Source: Nafulsella turpanensis ZLM-10 (lineage in GTDB: Bacteria; Bacteroidota; Bacteroidia; Cytophagales; Cyclobacteriaceae). From it: a stretch of DNA of 64,000 bases. The stretch lies in the NCBI RefSeq assembly GCF_000346615.1, contig NZ_ANNU01000028.1, forward strand, positions 1-64,000. The letters are read 5' to 3'. Both the position numbers and the translations under genes were made by a program. Under the pieces are notes generated by a model, which did no database searches, was not told where the DNA came from, and saw nothing but the letters and a program-made list of their open reading frames with translations. Shown piece by piece: positions 34,326-43,229 of the stretch (within the stretch, counting starts at the first letter, position 1; each line of letters starts with the position of its first letter).

Positions 34326-35492
34326 ATGGGATGTAAATCGTGCAGTACCGGCACTGGCGAAAAAGTAGCCGGTTGCCGCAGCAATGGCGGATGCCAGACA
34401 GGCGGCTGCAATAAAATGAATGTTTTTGACTGGCTTTCCAATATGGATATGCCGGCTATCGATAAATTTGACGTTGCCGAAGTAAGATTTAAGGGCGGAC
34501 GTAAAGAGTTCTTCAGAAACACCCACCAGATAGACCTCACTACCGGCGATGCCGTGGTGGTAGATGTACCCAACGGGCACCACATCGGCCACATTTCACT
34601 GCAGGGAGAACTCGTTCGACTGCAAATGCAGAAGCGGAAAATCAGGAATGACGACAATGTTCGCAGCATTTACCGCATTGCTACCGCTAAAGACCTTGAA
34701 AAATACGAAGAGCTGCAAAGCAAGGAAATGGCCGTGCTCTATCGTACCCGCGAAATTATCCGCGACCTCCGGCTCGAAATGAAGCTCAGCGAAGTAGAAT
34801 ACCAGGCCGATGGCACCAAAGCCACCTTCTTCTACTCTGCCGACGACAGGGTAGACTTTCGCCAGCTGATTAAGCTTTTGGCCGGTGAGTTTAAGCTAAG
34901 GGTAGAAATGCGGCAAATCAGCCTGCGGCAGGAAGCCGGCAGGCTGGGCGGCATCGGCTCCTGTGGCCGTGAACTCTGCTGCGCCACCTGGCTTACCGAC
35001 TTTAAAAGTGTAAGTACCACAGCGGCCCGTTACCAGAACCTTTCGCTGAACCCAAGCAAGCTTAGCGGACAGTGCGGGCGCCTGAAGTGCTGCCTCAATT
35101 ATGAGCTCGAAACCTATATGGATGCACTGGAGGATATACCATCAGTGAACCAGCCCTTGCGCACAGCCAGAGGAGCCGCCGTTTTGCAGAAAACCGATAT
35201 CTTCCGGAAAACAATGTGGTTTGGCTTTGCCGGCGATGACCAGTGGCACCCGGTGCCTGCCAGCCGTGTGCAGGAAATTCTGGAAATGAACAGCAGAGAC
35301 TTAGTGCCTGCCACCTTACTGGAAAATGAGCTGCCCGATCCGGAACAACAGTTCAAAAGCCTGAACCACGACCTCGAAACGCTTGATAAGCGCTTTGAGA
35401 AAAAGTCGAAAAGTACGAAGCGCAAGAAAAAAAGAAAGAGTAAAGGACCACGCAAAGACCAAGCGAACCAGAAAAATGAGAAGAAGCGTTAG
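34326..35492 (+). CDS. ricT: PSP1-domain protein (RicT/YaaT-like)
   Basis: The 388-residue protein carries the PSP1 domain: VRFKGGRKEFF (about 55-65), then GRLGGIGSCGRELCCATWLT (about 207-226) and LSGQCGRLKCCLNYELETY (about 246-264), the conserved cysteine pairs of the family. In Bacillus the homologue is part of the RicAFT complex, which binds iron-sulfur clusters and affects RNA processing. An added N-terminal cysteine cluster (C3, C6, C17, C23, C28) is notable. The last 40 residues are very basic and lysine-rich. It overlaps the gldH start. The name is by similarity; the role here is not known. Confidence 0.8.
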   Translation: MGCKSCSTGTGEKVAGCRSNGGCQTGGCNKMNVFDWLSNMDMPAIDKFDVAEVRFKGGRKEFFRNTHQIDLTTGDAVVVDVPNGHHIGHISLQGELVRLQMQKRKIRNDDNVRSIYRIATAKDLEKYEELQSKEMAVLYRTREIIRDLRLEMKLSEVEYQADGTKATFFYSADDRVDFRQLIKLLAGEFKLRVEMRQISLRQEAGRLGGIGSCGRELCCATWLTDFKSVSTTAARYQNLSLNPSKLSGQCGRLKCCLNYELETYMDALEDIPSVNQPLRTARGAAVLQKTDIFRKTMWFGFAGDDQWHPVPASRVQEILEMNSRDLVPATLLENELPDPEQQFKSLNHDLETLDKRFEKKSKSTKRKKKRKSKGPRKDQANQKNEKKR

Positions 35493-35985
35493 GACATTTG
35501 CCTTTGGTATACTGATGTTCGCAGGGCTCTATGCCTGCGACGAACAGCGGGTGTTTGAACAGAACATTGATATTGCCGACCATACCTGGCATAAAGATTC
35601 TGTCTTACAGTTTAAGACGGAGATAGCCGATGCGTCCATCCCTTATAATGTTTATTATAATATCCGGAATGGCGTAGACTTCCCGACCCAGAATCTATAC
35701 CTCCGGATAGAGGTACAGGATTCTACAGGAAGGGTGCTTACCAGCGACCTCAATAATATCGAATTGTTCGACCCAAAGACAGGGAAGCCCTATGGCGATG
35801 GACTGGGAGATATTTTTGATCATCAGGTGAAAGTGCTGGACGGCTTCCGTTTTCCTGAACCAGGCACCTATTTAATTGAAGTGCAACACAAAATGCGCGA
35901 CAAGGTAATGGTCAACAACCACCTCCCCTCCATTATGTCTGTTGGCGTACGTGTAGAAAAGGACATTGCTCCGGAAGAAGAGTAA
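35476..35985 (+). CDS. gldH: Gliding-motility lipoprotein GldH-like
   Basis: About 169 residues from ATG 35476 (MRRSVRTFAFGILMFAGLYA), followed by the lipobox cysteine of GLYACDEQ (about residue 21). The mature part is beta-rich (VFEQNIDIADHTWHKDSVLQ, YYNIRNGVDFPTQNLYLRIE, HQVKVLDGFRFPEPGTYLIE), as in GldH, an outer-membrane-anchored lipoprotein required for gliding in Flavobacterium. The start overlaps the ricT-like gene by 17 bases, so they are coupled. A longer frame starting in the basic tail of ricT is an artefact. The family call is good; gliding itself would need the rest of the gld set, not in this window. Confidence 0.85.
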   Translation: MRRSVRTFAFGILMFAGLYACDEQRVFEQNIDIADHTWHKDSVLQFKTEIADASIPYNVYYNIRNGVDFPTQNLYLRIEVQDSTGRVLTSDLNNIELFDPKTGKPYGDGLGDIFDHQVKVLDGFRFPEPGTYLIEVQHKMRDKVMVNNHLPSIMSVGVRVEKDIAPEEE

Positions 35986-36016
35986 AATCCTTCGGCTAAA
36001 CAGGAAAAAGTTACCG

Positions 36017-36054
36017 GCTCCGGCACCACCTAAGATGGAGCCGGAGCTTTTTTT
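36017..36054 (+). terminator. Rho-independent terminator after gldH
   Basis: GCTCCGGC and GCCGGAGC pair around a 15-base loop and are followed by seven T residues. Confidence 0.9.
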
Positions 36055-36128
36055 CTGGAGGAGTGCTTTCCGGAAGTTGATTACCTGCCCCACCAACAGG
36101 CACCATGAAATAAGTGGACAGTAAACTT

Positions 36129-38093
36129 TCAGGCCACCTTAGGGATATGAATACAGAAGATGCTACCCCCTCCTTCAGAAGATTGCACACGAAGGCTTCC
36201 TTTATGCATTTCTACAAACTCTTTGCAGAGTAGCAACCCTAAACCACTCCCTTTTTCATTATCGGTACCCCTTTGGGATGGAATTCTTTTGTGCCTGAAC
36301 AGCCCATCCTGGTCCTTTTTGCTCATCCCGATCCCATTATCTTCAACACAAATAATGGTTTCCTCTTCTGCCTCCCGGACCTGCACCTTCACCCAGCCCC
36401 CCTTTTCTGTAAACTTAATGGCATTCGCCATAAGATTACGCAACACCAGGCGCATCATCTGTATGTCAGCCGTCAGAGACAAATCCGGAGGTACGGAATT
36501 AATGAGACTGATTTCCTTCAGGTCGGCCGCAGACTGAAGCAGCTGCTTATTTTCCTCGACCACCTTATTAAGCTTCAGTTCCGCAGGAGCGAACTCAATC
36601 AGACCGGTTTGGCTGGAAGCCCACTGAAAAAGATTATCGAGCAAAGCAGTGGTCCCCTGCAGGGAACGCTCCATCTGTATCGAAAAGCGGCTCAACTCCG
36701 CTGGCGTAAACACACCGATATCCTTTTTCATAATCTGGATAAAACCGGAAAGTGTATACAGTGGCCCCCGCAGATCGTGCGAAATAATGCTGAAGAACTT
36801 ATCTTTAGTCTCAACCAGGCTCCTCAGCTCGTGTTCCGATTGCTTTAGCTTTTCATTAACCTCCTGTAGCTGCCTGTTGTGGAAATGCGTTCGACGGTTT
36901 TGGTCTTCCAGCTGTTCGTTTTGCTTTCGCTTCGTTCTGTTTCCACTATAAAAAACCAGGGCCAGCAGCGTAACCAGCATGGAAATGATGCCTGACAGGT
37001 ATATCAGGTGGTTTTTGCGAATGCCCTCCAGCTTGCTGATTTTAAATTCCTTGTTCAGCAGTTCTATTTCCTTGTCCTTCATCAGCTGCTTAAAAGACTG
37101 CTCCTGCCTCTCTACCTCCAGTTTCTTACTCAATTCCTGCAGGCGATTTCTTTGCTCATTAAGGGCAAGGGTATCTTTATAAGCTGCATACAAGGTTTGG
37201 TACTCGTAGGCAAGCTTAAAATTTTCCTTTTCGGCCATTAAACCTGCCAGGTACTCATAGCTCTCTACAATCCTGTCCACAGCCTTAACCTTCCGGGCTG
37301 CCTCCAGCGCCTTATTGAAATACATCTCCGCCAGATCATAATCATTATAAACCTGGTAAATTTCGCCGATATTCATCATTACTACGCTCAGGTCGCGCGT
37401 ATTTTTAAGCTCTTCTAAAAGAGTAAGGGCCTGCTTTAAGTAACTTAACGATTTCCGGTACTGCTTATCGGCTTTATAGACAACTCCAATGTTATTAAGG
37501 GCAGCAGCATATTCAGCCTTATCTGTTTCGGGATTAATAAAATGGAGGCTCCTGAAGAAGTAACGGTTGGCAAGCCTATAATTCTTTTTAAAGTAGTACA
37601 GCCCACCCAGCTGGTTATAGCACTGCCTTAATATACCCTCATAATCCTTTTCCTTTGCAATGGAAAGAGCATCATAATAATAAGAAAGAGCCGTCTGGTA
37701 TATTTGCTGCCGGCGATATACCCCTCCTAACTGGCAGTAGGCATCGGCCAGCAGCAAGCTGTCCTGCAGCTCAAGACTGAGCCTGTAATAGTTGTTAAAG
37801 TACTCCAGGGCGGTACTGGTTTCTCCTTTATCCAGGTAAAGCTGCCCCAGGTTAGCCATTGCCTTTGCCATGCCAGGCTTAAAGTTAAGTATGGTAGCAG
37901 CGCTTAGTGCTTTGTTGCTGTAGTCTAAAGCCTTTTCCGGCTCCCGGCCCAGGAGCTCGCTGGAAAGCTGGTTGTATTTATGAATACTGTCACTATCAAT
38001 TATCGCCTTCCCAAGGCCTGAGAGTGAATCCTGCGAAAAGCTCTTTATCCAGCAAAAAAATACCAGGATGAAGATTCCTGATGCTCTCATCAT
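36129..38093 (-). CDS. TPR sensor histidine kinase (orphan)
   Basis: About 654 residues from ATG 38093 (MMRASGIFILVFFCWIKSFS), a signal-peptide start. Order: six or more TPR units in the periplasmic part (for example GQLYLDKGETSTALEYFNNY, LNNIGVVYKADKQYRKSLSY), a coiled coil, one membrane helix (about 365-385, LIYLSGIISMLVTLLALVFY), another coiled coil, then the cytoplasmic kinase. Its phospho-acceptor histidine is in FFSIISHDLRGPLYTLSGF (about 437), and the ATPase part has NLMANAIKFTEKGGW, VEDNGIGMSKKD and GSGLGLLLCKEF. The partner regulator is not in the neighbourhood. Convergent with gldH. The signal sensed is unknown. Confidence 0.88.
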   Translation of the reverse strand: MMRASGIFILVFFCWIKSFSQDSLSGLGKAIIDSDSIHKYNQLSSELLGREPEKALDYSNKALSAATILNFKPGMAKAMANLGQLYLDKGETSTALEYFNNYYRLSLELQDSLLLADAYCQLGGVYRRQQIYQTALSYYYDALSIAKEKDYEGILRQCYNQLGGLYYFKKNYRLANRYFFRSLHFINPETDKAEYAAALNNIGVVYKADKQYRKSLSYLKQALTLLEELKNTRDLSVVMMNIGEIYQVYNDYDLAEMYFNKALEAARKVKAVDRIVESYEYLAGLMAEKENFKLAYEYQTLYAAYKDTLALNEQRNRLQELSKKLEVERQEQSFKQLMKDKEIELLNKEFKISKLEGIRKNHLIYLSGIISMLVTLLALVFYSGNRTKRKQNEQLEDQNRRTHFHNRQLQEVNEKLKQSEHELRSLVETKDKFFSIISHDLRGPLYTLSGFIQIMKKDIGVFTPAELSRFSIQMERSLQGTTALLDNLFQWASSQTGLIEFAPAELKLNKVVEENKQLLQSAADLKEISLINSVPPDLSLTADIQMMRLVLRNLMANAIKFTEKGGWVKVQVREAEEETIICVEDNGIGMSKKDQDGLFRHKRIPSQRGTDNEKGSGLGLLLCKEFVEMHKGSLRVQSSEGGGSIFCIHIPKVA

Positions 38094-38176
38094 ATTCGAT
38101 TTTCTTTCTGTAATTTTAATCAATTACCGGCCATCAGGAGAGCAATTGTAACGGCATATATTACACCTGCCTTTTT

Positions 38177-39025
38177 TTATCTTTTATGCACATAAAATAG
38201 CCGTCCCTTTTCATTCGTCAGTAACAGATGACTGTTATTTATATAGGTAATTCCTTCGGTCTGCCCCCTGCCGGAGAGGTTGATACAGCCGGAGGGATTT
38301 TCCAGCAGTTGACCTTCTTTCGTTACATTAAAAAGGTACAGTTTTCCATAAGAGAGGAGCGCAAGTTCCTGACCGTCAGGCCGTATGTCGGCCCCGGTAA
38401 TCAGGCCTTTCATCGGTAATTTCTCTTCCAGCTGGGCCGAATAATTTCCGGCCGTGTCAGGCAGGCTGTAATGCCTTACAACCTTATCTCCATACGACTT
38501 GCTAAAGAGGTGAAGCCGACCGCCCATCCAAATCAGGGCTTCGCTGTCAAAGTTCCGCTCGCTCTTTTCCTGCGGAGGAAAAGTCTGCTGATCCGGATAA
38601 GTAAAAGAAATGGTATCTATATCCGCACCATCAGGAGAAAGACGGAAAATACGGAGATTTTTACGGTTGCTGAGGTTATTGCCAAAATCGCCAATATAAA
38701 TGTTCCCGGCCGGGTCTTTTGCCAGATCCTCCCAGTCATGGTTGGGTAAAGGCAGAGGAAGCGAATCGATTAAACTTCCATCGGGTCCAATACGGTACAG
38801 TGTAGAAGGATTTCCTCCATCGAGCATGGTCCAGAAGGTGCCATTGCCAGCAGGCAGCAAACCGGAACTTTCCTTTAGAGATGGGGGCAGCCGTGCAATA
38901 GCATCTACGGCATACCCTTTTACAGCAGGTTCCACCACCTCTTCTCCCTCAGGCCAGTCGGCCGGGCAGTTACAAAAGAGGGTATAGCCAAACAGGAGGA
39001 GGCCGATGAGTTTTTGCCTGAACAT
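38177..39025 (-). CDS. Secreted propeller-like protein of unknown function
   Basis: The 282-residue protein has an N-terminal export signal (LIGLLLFGYTLFCNC, possibly a lipobox ending at a cysteine near 18-20). The body has repeated beta-sheet units such as LAKDPAGNIYIGDFGNN and GADIRPDGQELALLSYGKLY, the pattern of a beta-propeller. It has acidic NHDWEDLAKD and ERNFDSEALIW blocks seen in SdiA-regulated/esterase-like propellers. Its ATG directly follows the stop of the large helicase gene, so the two probably share a transcript despite no obvious functional link. I do not assign a function. Confidence 0.7.
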   Translation of the reverse strand: MFRQKLIGLLLFGYTLFCNCPADWPEGEEVVEPAVKGYAVDAIARLPPSLKESSGLLPAGNGTFWTMLDGGNPSTLYRIGPDGSLIDSLPLPLPNHDWEDLAKDPAGNIYIGDFGNNLSNRKNLRIFRLSPDGADIDTISFTYPDQQTFPPQEKSERNFDSEALIWMGGRLHLFSKSYGDKVVRHYSLPDTAGNYSAQLEEKLPMKGLITGADIRPDGQELALLSYGKLYLFNVTKEGQLLENPSGCINLSGRGQTEGITYINNSHLLLTNEKGRLFYVHKR

Positions 39026-42000
39026 TTATAAATGGTGCATAAAACGGTTTAACTTTTCCCGGAGTCCGACGGGGTCCTGCCAGTACTCCCGGCTATATAC
39101 AAACAGGTGGCGCCAGTGCTTCTCTTCCAGCTCCTGCTTCCGGTATACATGAATTTCTTTTAGGGAGGGCTGTGCAAAATACTGGGCATCGTCGGTAAAT
39201 ACCACTCCGCCATACTTCCCATCTTTCAGGGCGGTTAAGTCGGCAAAAGGCTGGCGCTCCTCGAGCAGGTAAGCAGGATCTTCGGGCATTTCCTTCAGGT
39301 AGTCTTTCAGGTACAGGCCAAAGCCTTTTGCAGCAGGCTGGTTGGGCACTGGCAGATACTTTCCTTCCGACACTTCCAGCGCGTACTCCAGGTACTTTTT
39401 AAATAAATGCGGCCCCGCATTTTTGCTGTTTTCCGTTTTTAGCTCTCCCGGCCAGATGCTGCTCACCACGTAAATACGATGGCGGGCACGGGTAACCGCC
39501 ACATTTAAACGATTTTCGCCCTGCGCCATATTCAGGCTGCCGAAGTGCATGCTCATGCGGCCTTCTTTATCGGGGGCATAACCAACGGAAAACACAATTA
39601 TATCGCGCTCATCACCCTGCACATTTTCAATGTTTTTCACAAACAGATCCTCCGGCAACAGGAGGTTCTCCTGCAGGGCTTTTTCTTCCAGCAGGTCCTG
39701 GATAAGGTTTTGCTGCCGAAGGTTAAAGGTAAGTACCCCTATTGATTTAGGCTCATACCAGGCTTTGCCCTCCTGCCCCGACTGAAAGTATTTATCCTTC
39801 TCTTTTTTTATCAGCTGCATAACCAGCTGAACCACCTCTTCTGCCTCTGGCTTATTCATTTGATCTTCCCACACCCCTTCCACTTTTTGAAAGCGAATAG
39901 CGGCTTTCTTCTTGTTGACGATTTCCCGCTGCGGAACCATCTGGAGGGTATTCTCATAAAAGTGGCGGTTAGAAAAATCGATCAGCTCCGGGGCCATGCT
40001 GCGGTAATGGCCTTTCAGCTTAATCTGCATCAGGTGTCTGTCGGCAAGGTCGAGCAGAGAATCTATCTCCAGGTCCACGCTTTCTTCCGCGTCCTCCTCT
40101 TCCCATCGCACCTGGTAAATATCGCTGGGCTGCAATTGCTTGCTGTCGCCCGTAATCAGCACCTGGCGCCCCCGGTACATCGCCGGCAGCCCTTTCTCGA
40201 CATAACACTGAGAGGCTTCGTCGAAAATAACCAGGTCGAATAGTTCTTCCATCGGAAAAATGGCCGATACCGCTTCCGGAGAGGCCATCCAGCAGGGGAC
40301 CAGGCGCAGTAGTTCTTCGCCAAAATTCTGAATGAGGCGGCGCAGGGGCCATATTTTGCGCTTTTTCCCTGCCTGGTGCCGCAAATCGCGGTAAGTAACC
40401 ACATTGTTCAGGCGGTTGTACTCAAGCTCCTGGTAAGTTTGCTCCCGCACTTTCATGAGCAACATTTCCTGGCTCACGGATGCTTTTTCTTCTATACACT
40501 GCCGCAGCTCTTCTTCCAGTTGCTGAAGGCTTTGTGTACTTACAGATCGTAAAACCGGGTACTTGGCTTCAATATGATTAATCCATGCAATCTTCAGGCT
40601 GTTTGCAAACAGCGCCACTACCTGCTCCTCTCCTGCTGCCCCGGGCGCTGAAATTAACTTTCTGATGAGGGAGCGCTCTTCCTCCGAAAGAGACTCCTGC
40701 ATCCGGTCGAACTCTGCAATAAAGTCAAAGTCCTCTTCCAGACTATTCATTAGCTGCTCGGCATATCCTTCGGTCTGAAGCAGCTGCTCCAGCTGCATGG
40801 GGCTTAAATACTGCAGCCATCGCTCCCTTGCCTCTGGTACCTGCGCCAGTAAAATATAGAGCGCTTCTATTTTCTCTTTAAGCTCTTTGTAGCTGATCTT
40901 CCGCACGTTAAAATAGTGGCCATAGCCCCGGATCTGGTAAAAAAGTTCAAGGGCCGCAATAGCATTTTTCTGAATAGCAAACCATTGCTGAAAGTCCAGC
41001 TTCTGGTAGGTTTCCGGCACCTGCCAAAGCCAGGGAGTTTCTTTTAGCTGGGTGAGATTATGCTCCAGGTTCAGGCGGTTGTCAATCTTCTGTTCCAGTA
41101 TCGCCATTTCGCGGCTACTCCCCTTTAGTTTATTTGTAACCAGCACCCTGCGCACCTTTTGCTCTTCTTTGCCCAGGTAGCGCCATGAGGCCCACCTGAG
41201 AATGCTGCGCCGGGCAGCTATTCTTCGCTGCAGTATTTCCTGAAAATCTCCCAGGTCTCCGGTATTCAGGCTTAACTCAGGCCCTTCTCCCACAAAGCAC
41301 TGCAGCAGGCTTCTTTCCATACCAGCTAACCACTCCCCATCGATGGCCGATTGTTTAAAACCCACCATATGCCGGAAGCACTCATAAACTGCAGGATCTT
41401 GTAAAAGCTCCAGCAGTTCATCGGACTGTTTTCTTCTGTTTAACAGGTAAACAGCGGTTTCAAAGCTCACCTCAGACTGCAGGAGGTCCTGCAGCTGTTT
41501 ACTTAACTGTTCCTGAAAAGGCTGCACTTCCAGGATGACATCCTGTATTTTCTGCTGGTCAGCCACACCATAGCTGCCAAAGGAAAGGCGCTCGCGCCAT
41601 GGGTAATTCGGCTGGTTAAGCCTGGCAGCCAGCCGCCTGGAGGTTTTGAGCTTCCGGATAAAATCTTCGGTGGCTGCAAAAGGGTAGTCTTTGTACTCCT
41701 GGCGCAGGTCCACCACCGGTCCTTTCTTATCAGAACTCAGGTAAAGGTCTTTTACCGGCAGGCCACATTCGGTATCGTCGAAAAGGGCATGCTTAAACTC
41801 CCGTAACTCCTCTTTTATCTGTTCGATTCTACGGCTGGTCTGCAGGAATTTCCGTTCCAGCTGAATGGTATCCAGCCCATAGTTACGGTCTTTATATTCC
41901 GGCACCCGGTCGGCCTGGCGGGCAATCTGCTCAAATATTTTTTTTCTGTCCCACTTAAAATCGTGCACCAAAGCCACAAAATCAACAATCTGCTTCTGGT

Positions 42001-43105
42001 CGAGCCGTTTGTGTACCACATCGAGCGCGGCTTTCTTTTGCGACACCAACAGCACCCGCTTTCCCTTGGCCATGGCGTCGGCCATTACATTGGCAATAAG
42101 CTGCGATTTTCCGGTACCCGGAGGTCCTTGAACTACGAGGGATCGGCCGGCTTTTATAGCCCGGATGGCTGCTTCCTGGCTGGCATCCATCGGAAATGGG
42201 GCAAAAATGGTTTCCTCCCGTATATTACTCAGCTCTTCGTGCTGTGCGGCCGGGGAAGCTGCCGGCCCGGAGAGCTGCTCCCGCTCTTCGCGCTGAATTC
42301 GGCTGACAAAAAGATCTTCGATGCTCTGTATCTTTTCCTGCCTGAGCAGGTGGTTGTAATCCGGCACAAAATAAGAACCTGCCTGCGGAAAAATTCCAAT
42401 TACTGCCTCCGGATATAGCTTCAACTCACCAGACTTTGTTTCCTCCTCCAGCTGGGTGCGGCTATATTCCTGAAAAGGAATGAGTTTATCGATGAAAATT
42501 TCCTGATTAAAATTGATCTCCGGCGGCTGGTCACGGAACAGCTTGTACAATTGAGTCCTGAACTCGCGGCTGTCGGTTTCCCAATCATCGAAAGTAAGGC
42601 TAAAGAGCTCTTCCGAAATACTTGTCTCATTAAAGTGGGCGTAAGCCAGCAGAAAGCTCTTGTTCAGCGATATGCTTACATCCTGCCGCAGCTGCATTTT
42701 CCACTGCCTGTCTTCCTCAACGATATCTACCGGAAAAAAGAGGAGCGGACAGCGAATGAGCGTGCCATCGGCCAGCTGGCCCCGAACGAACGGCCAGCCC
42801 ACATAAAGGTCTTTTGAGCCTCTTTCGTCATAAATAAACCGATTGATCCGCTGGAGCTTTTTGAGCTTCCTGCTCACCACATTGGCAGCGCTATGCCTGC
42901 TGTCGGCCACCGGCCCCAGGGTAATAGCAGATGTTCGGGCAATTAGTTGTTCAATAAGCTGGAAAGCTGTTTGCTGATCGTGCAAGAAGTCCATGTCGTG
43001 CAGATCAATAAACTGATCGGCCAGCAGCTTCCGCAACAGAATAGAGCGGTTGTTGCCGGTAAGGTTCGTGAGCCTGCGAAGATATTGCCTGAGCAGCTGT
43101 TCCAT
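39026..43105 (-). CDS. Large SF1 DNA/RNA helicase with Vsr-like C-terminal domain
   Basis: The 1359-residue protein starts with about 300 residues of unassigned sequence, then a UvrD/DNA2-type core: FPMDASQEAAI (304-314), Walker A GPPGTGKS (327-334), a long helical insertion (about 400-900), Walker B LVIFDEASQCY (about 955-965), GDSKQLQP, ENVQGDERDIIVFS (about 1160-1173) and RLNVAVTRARHRIYVVSS (about 1195-1212). The last 70 residues (GVVFTDDAQYFAQ, then HVYRKQELEEKHWRHLFVYS and YWQDP) resemble the end of Vsr/MTES_1575-type nucleases of DUF4011 helicase families, but I do not see the catalytic acidic pair. Family members occur in defence islands, though no other defence gene is visible here. 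Helicase is sure; role is inferred. Confidence 0.85.
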   Translation of the reverse strand: MEQLLRQYLRRLTNLTGNNRSILLRKLLADQFIDLHDMDFLHDQQTAFQLIEQLIARTSAITLGPVADSRHSAANVVSRKLKKLQRINRFIYDERGSKDLYVGWPFVRGQLADGTLIRCPLLFFPVDIVEEDRQWKMQLRQDVSISLNKSFLLAYAHFNETSISEELFSLTFDDWETDSREFRTQLYKLFRDQPPEINFNQEIFIDKLIPFQEYSRTQLEEETKSGELKLYPEAVIGIFPQAGSYFVPDYNHLLRQEKIQSIEDLFVSRIQREEREQLSGPAASPAAQHEELSNIREETIFAPFPMDASQEAAIRAIKAGRSLVVQGPPGTGKSQLIANVMADAMAKGKRVLLVSQKKAALDVVHKRLDQKQIVDFVALVHDFKWDRKKIFEQIARQADRVPEYKDRNYGLDTIQLERKFLQTSRRIEQIKEELREFKHALFDDTECGLPVKDLYLSSDKKGPVVDLRQEYKDYPFAATEDFIRKLKTSRRLAARLNQPNYPWRERLSFGSYGVADQQKIQDVILEVQPFQEQLSKQLQDLLQSEVSFETAVYLLNRRKQSDELLELLQDPAVYECFRHMVGFKQSAIDGEWLAGMERSLLQCFVGEGPELSLNTGDLGDFQEILQRRIAARRSILRWASWRYLGKEEQKVRRVLVTNKLKGSSREMAILEQKIDNRLNLEHNLTQLKETPWLWQVPETYQKLDFQQWFAIQKNAIAALELFYQIRGYGHYFNVRKISYKELKEKIEALYILLAQVPEARERWLQYLSPMQLEQLLQTEGYAEQLMNSLEEDFDFIAEFDRMQESLSEEERSLIRKLISAPGAAGEEQVVALFANSLKIAWINHIEAKYPVLRSVSTQSLQQLEEELRQCIEEKASVSQEMLLMKVREQTYQELEYNRLNNVVTYRDLRHQAGKKRKIWPLRRLIQNFGEELLRLVPCWMASPEAVSAIFPMEELFDLVIFDEASQCYVEKGLPAMYRGRQVLITGDSKQLQPSDIYQVRWEEEDAEESVDLEIDSLLDLADRHLMQIKLKGHYRSMAPELIDFSNRHFYENTLQMVPQREIVNKKKAAIRFQKVEGVWEDQMNKPEAEEVVQLVMQLIKKEKDKYFQSGQEGKAWYEPKSIGVLTFNLRQQNLIQDLLEEKALQENLLLPEDLFVKNIENVQGDERDIIVFSVGYAPDKEGRMSMHFGSLNMAQGENRLNVAVTRARHRIYVVSSIWPGELKTENSKNAGPHLFKKYLEYALEVSEGKYLPVPNQPAAKGFGLYLKDYLKEMPEDPAYLLEERQPFADLTALKDGKYGGVVFTDDAQYFAQPSLKEIHVYRKQELEEKHWRHLFVYSREYWQDPVGLREKLNRFMHHL

Positions 43106-43229
43106 ATAAGGTAAAATCCGTCAGCCTCTCTACTCCACTGCTTAAAATGCAGCTTAGGAGGCATTTGAGTAATTATTAAACAGTAGGTAAAATAAAGCTT
43201 ACAGTACCTTTATCCAAATCCAGGCCCAC

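Noticed and set aside
35383-35475. Upstream extension of the GldH-like frame
   Set aside because: It overlaps the basic lysine-rich tail of the RicT-like gene. The signal peptide starts at 35476, so the extension is an artefact.
39026-43105. Restriction-modification system around the large helicase
   Set aside because: No methyltransferase or specificity gene lies beside it, and the C-terminal domain lacks visible nuclease residues.
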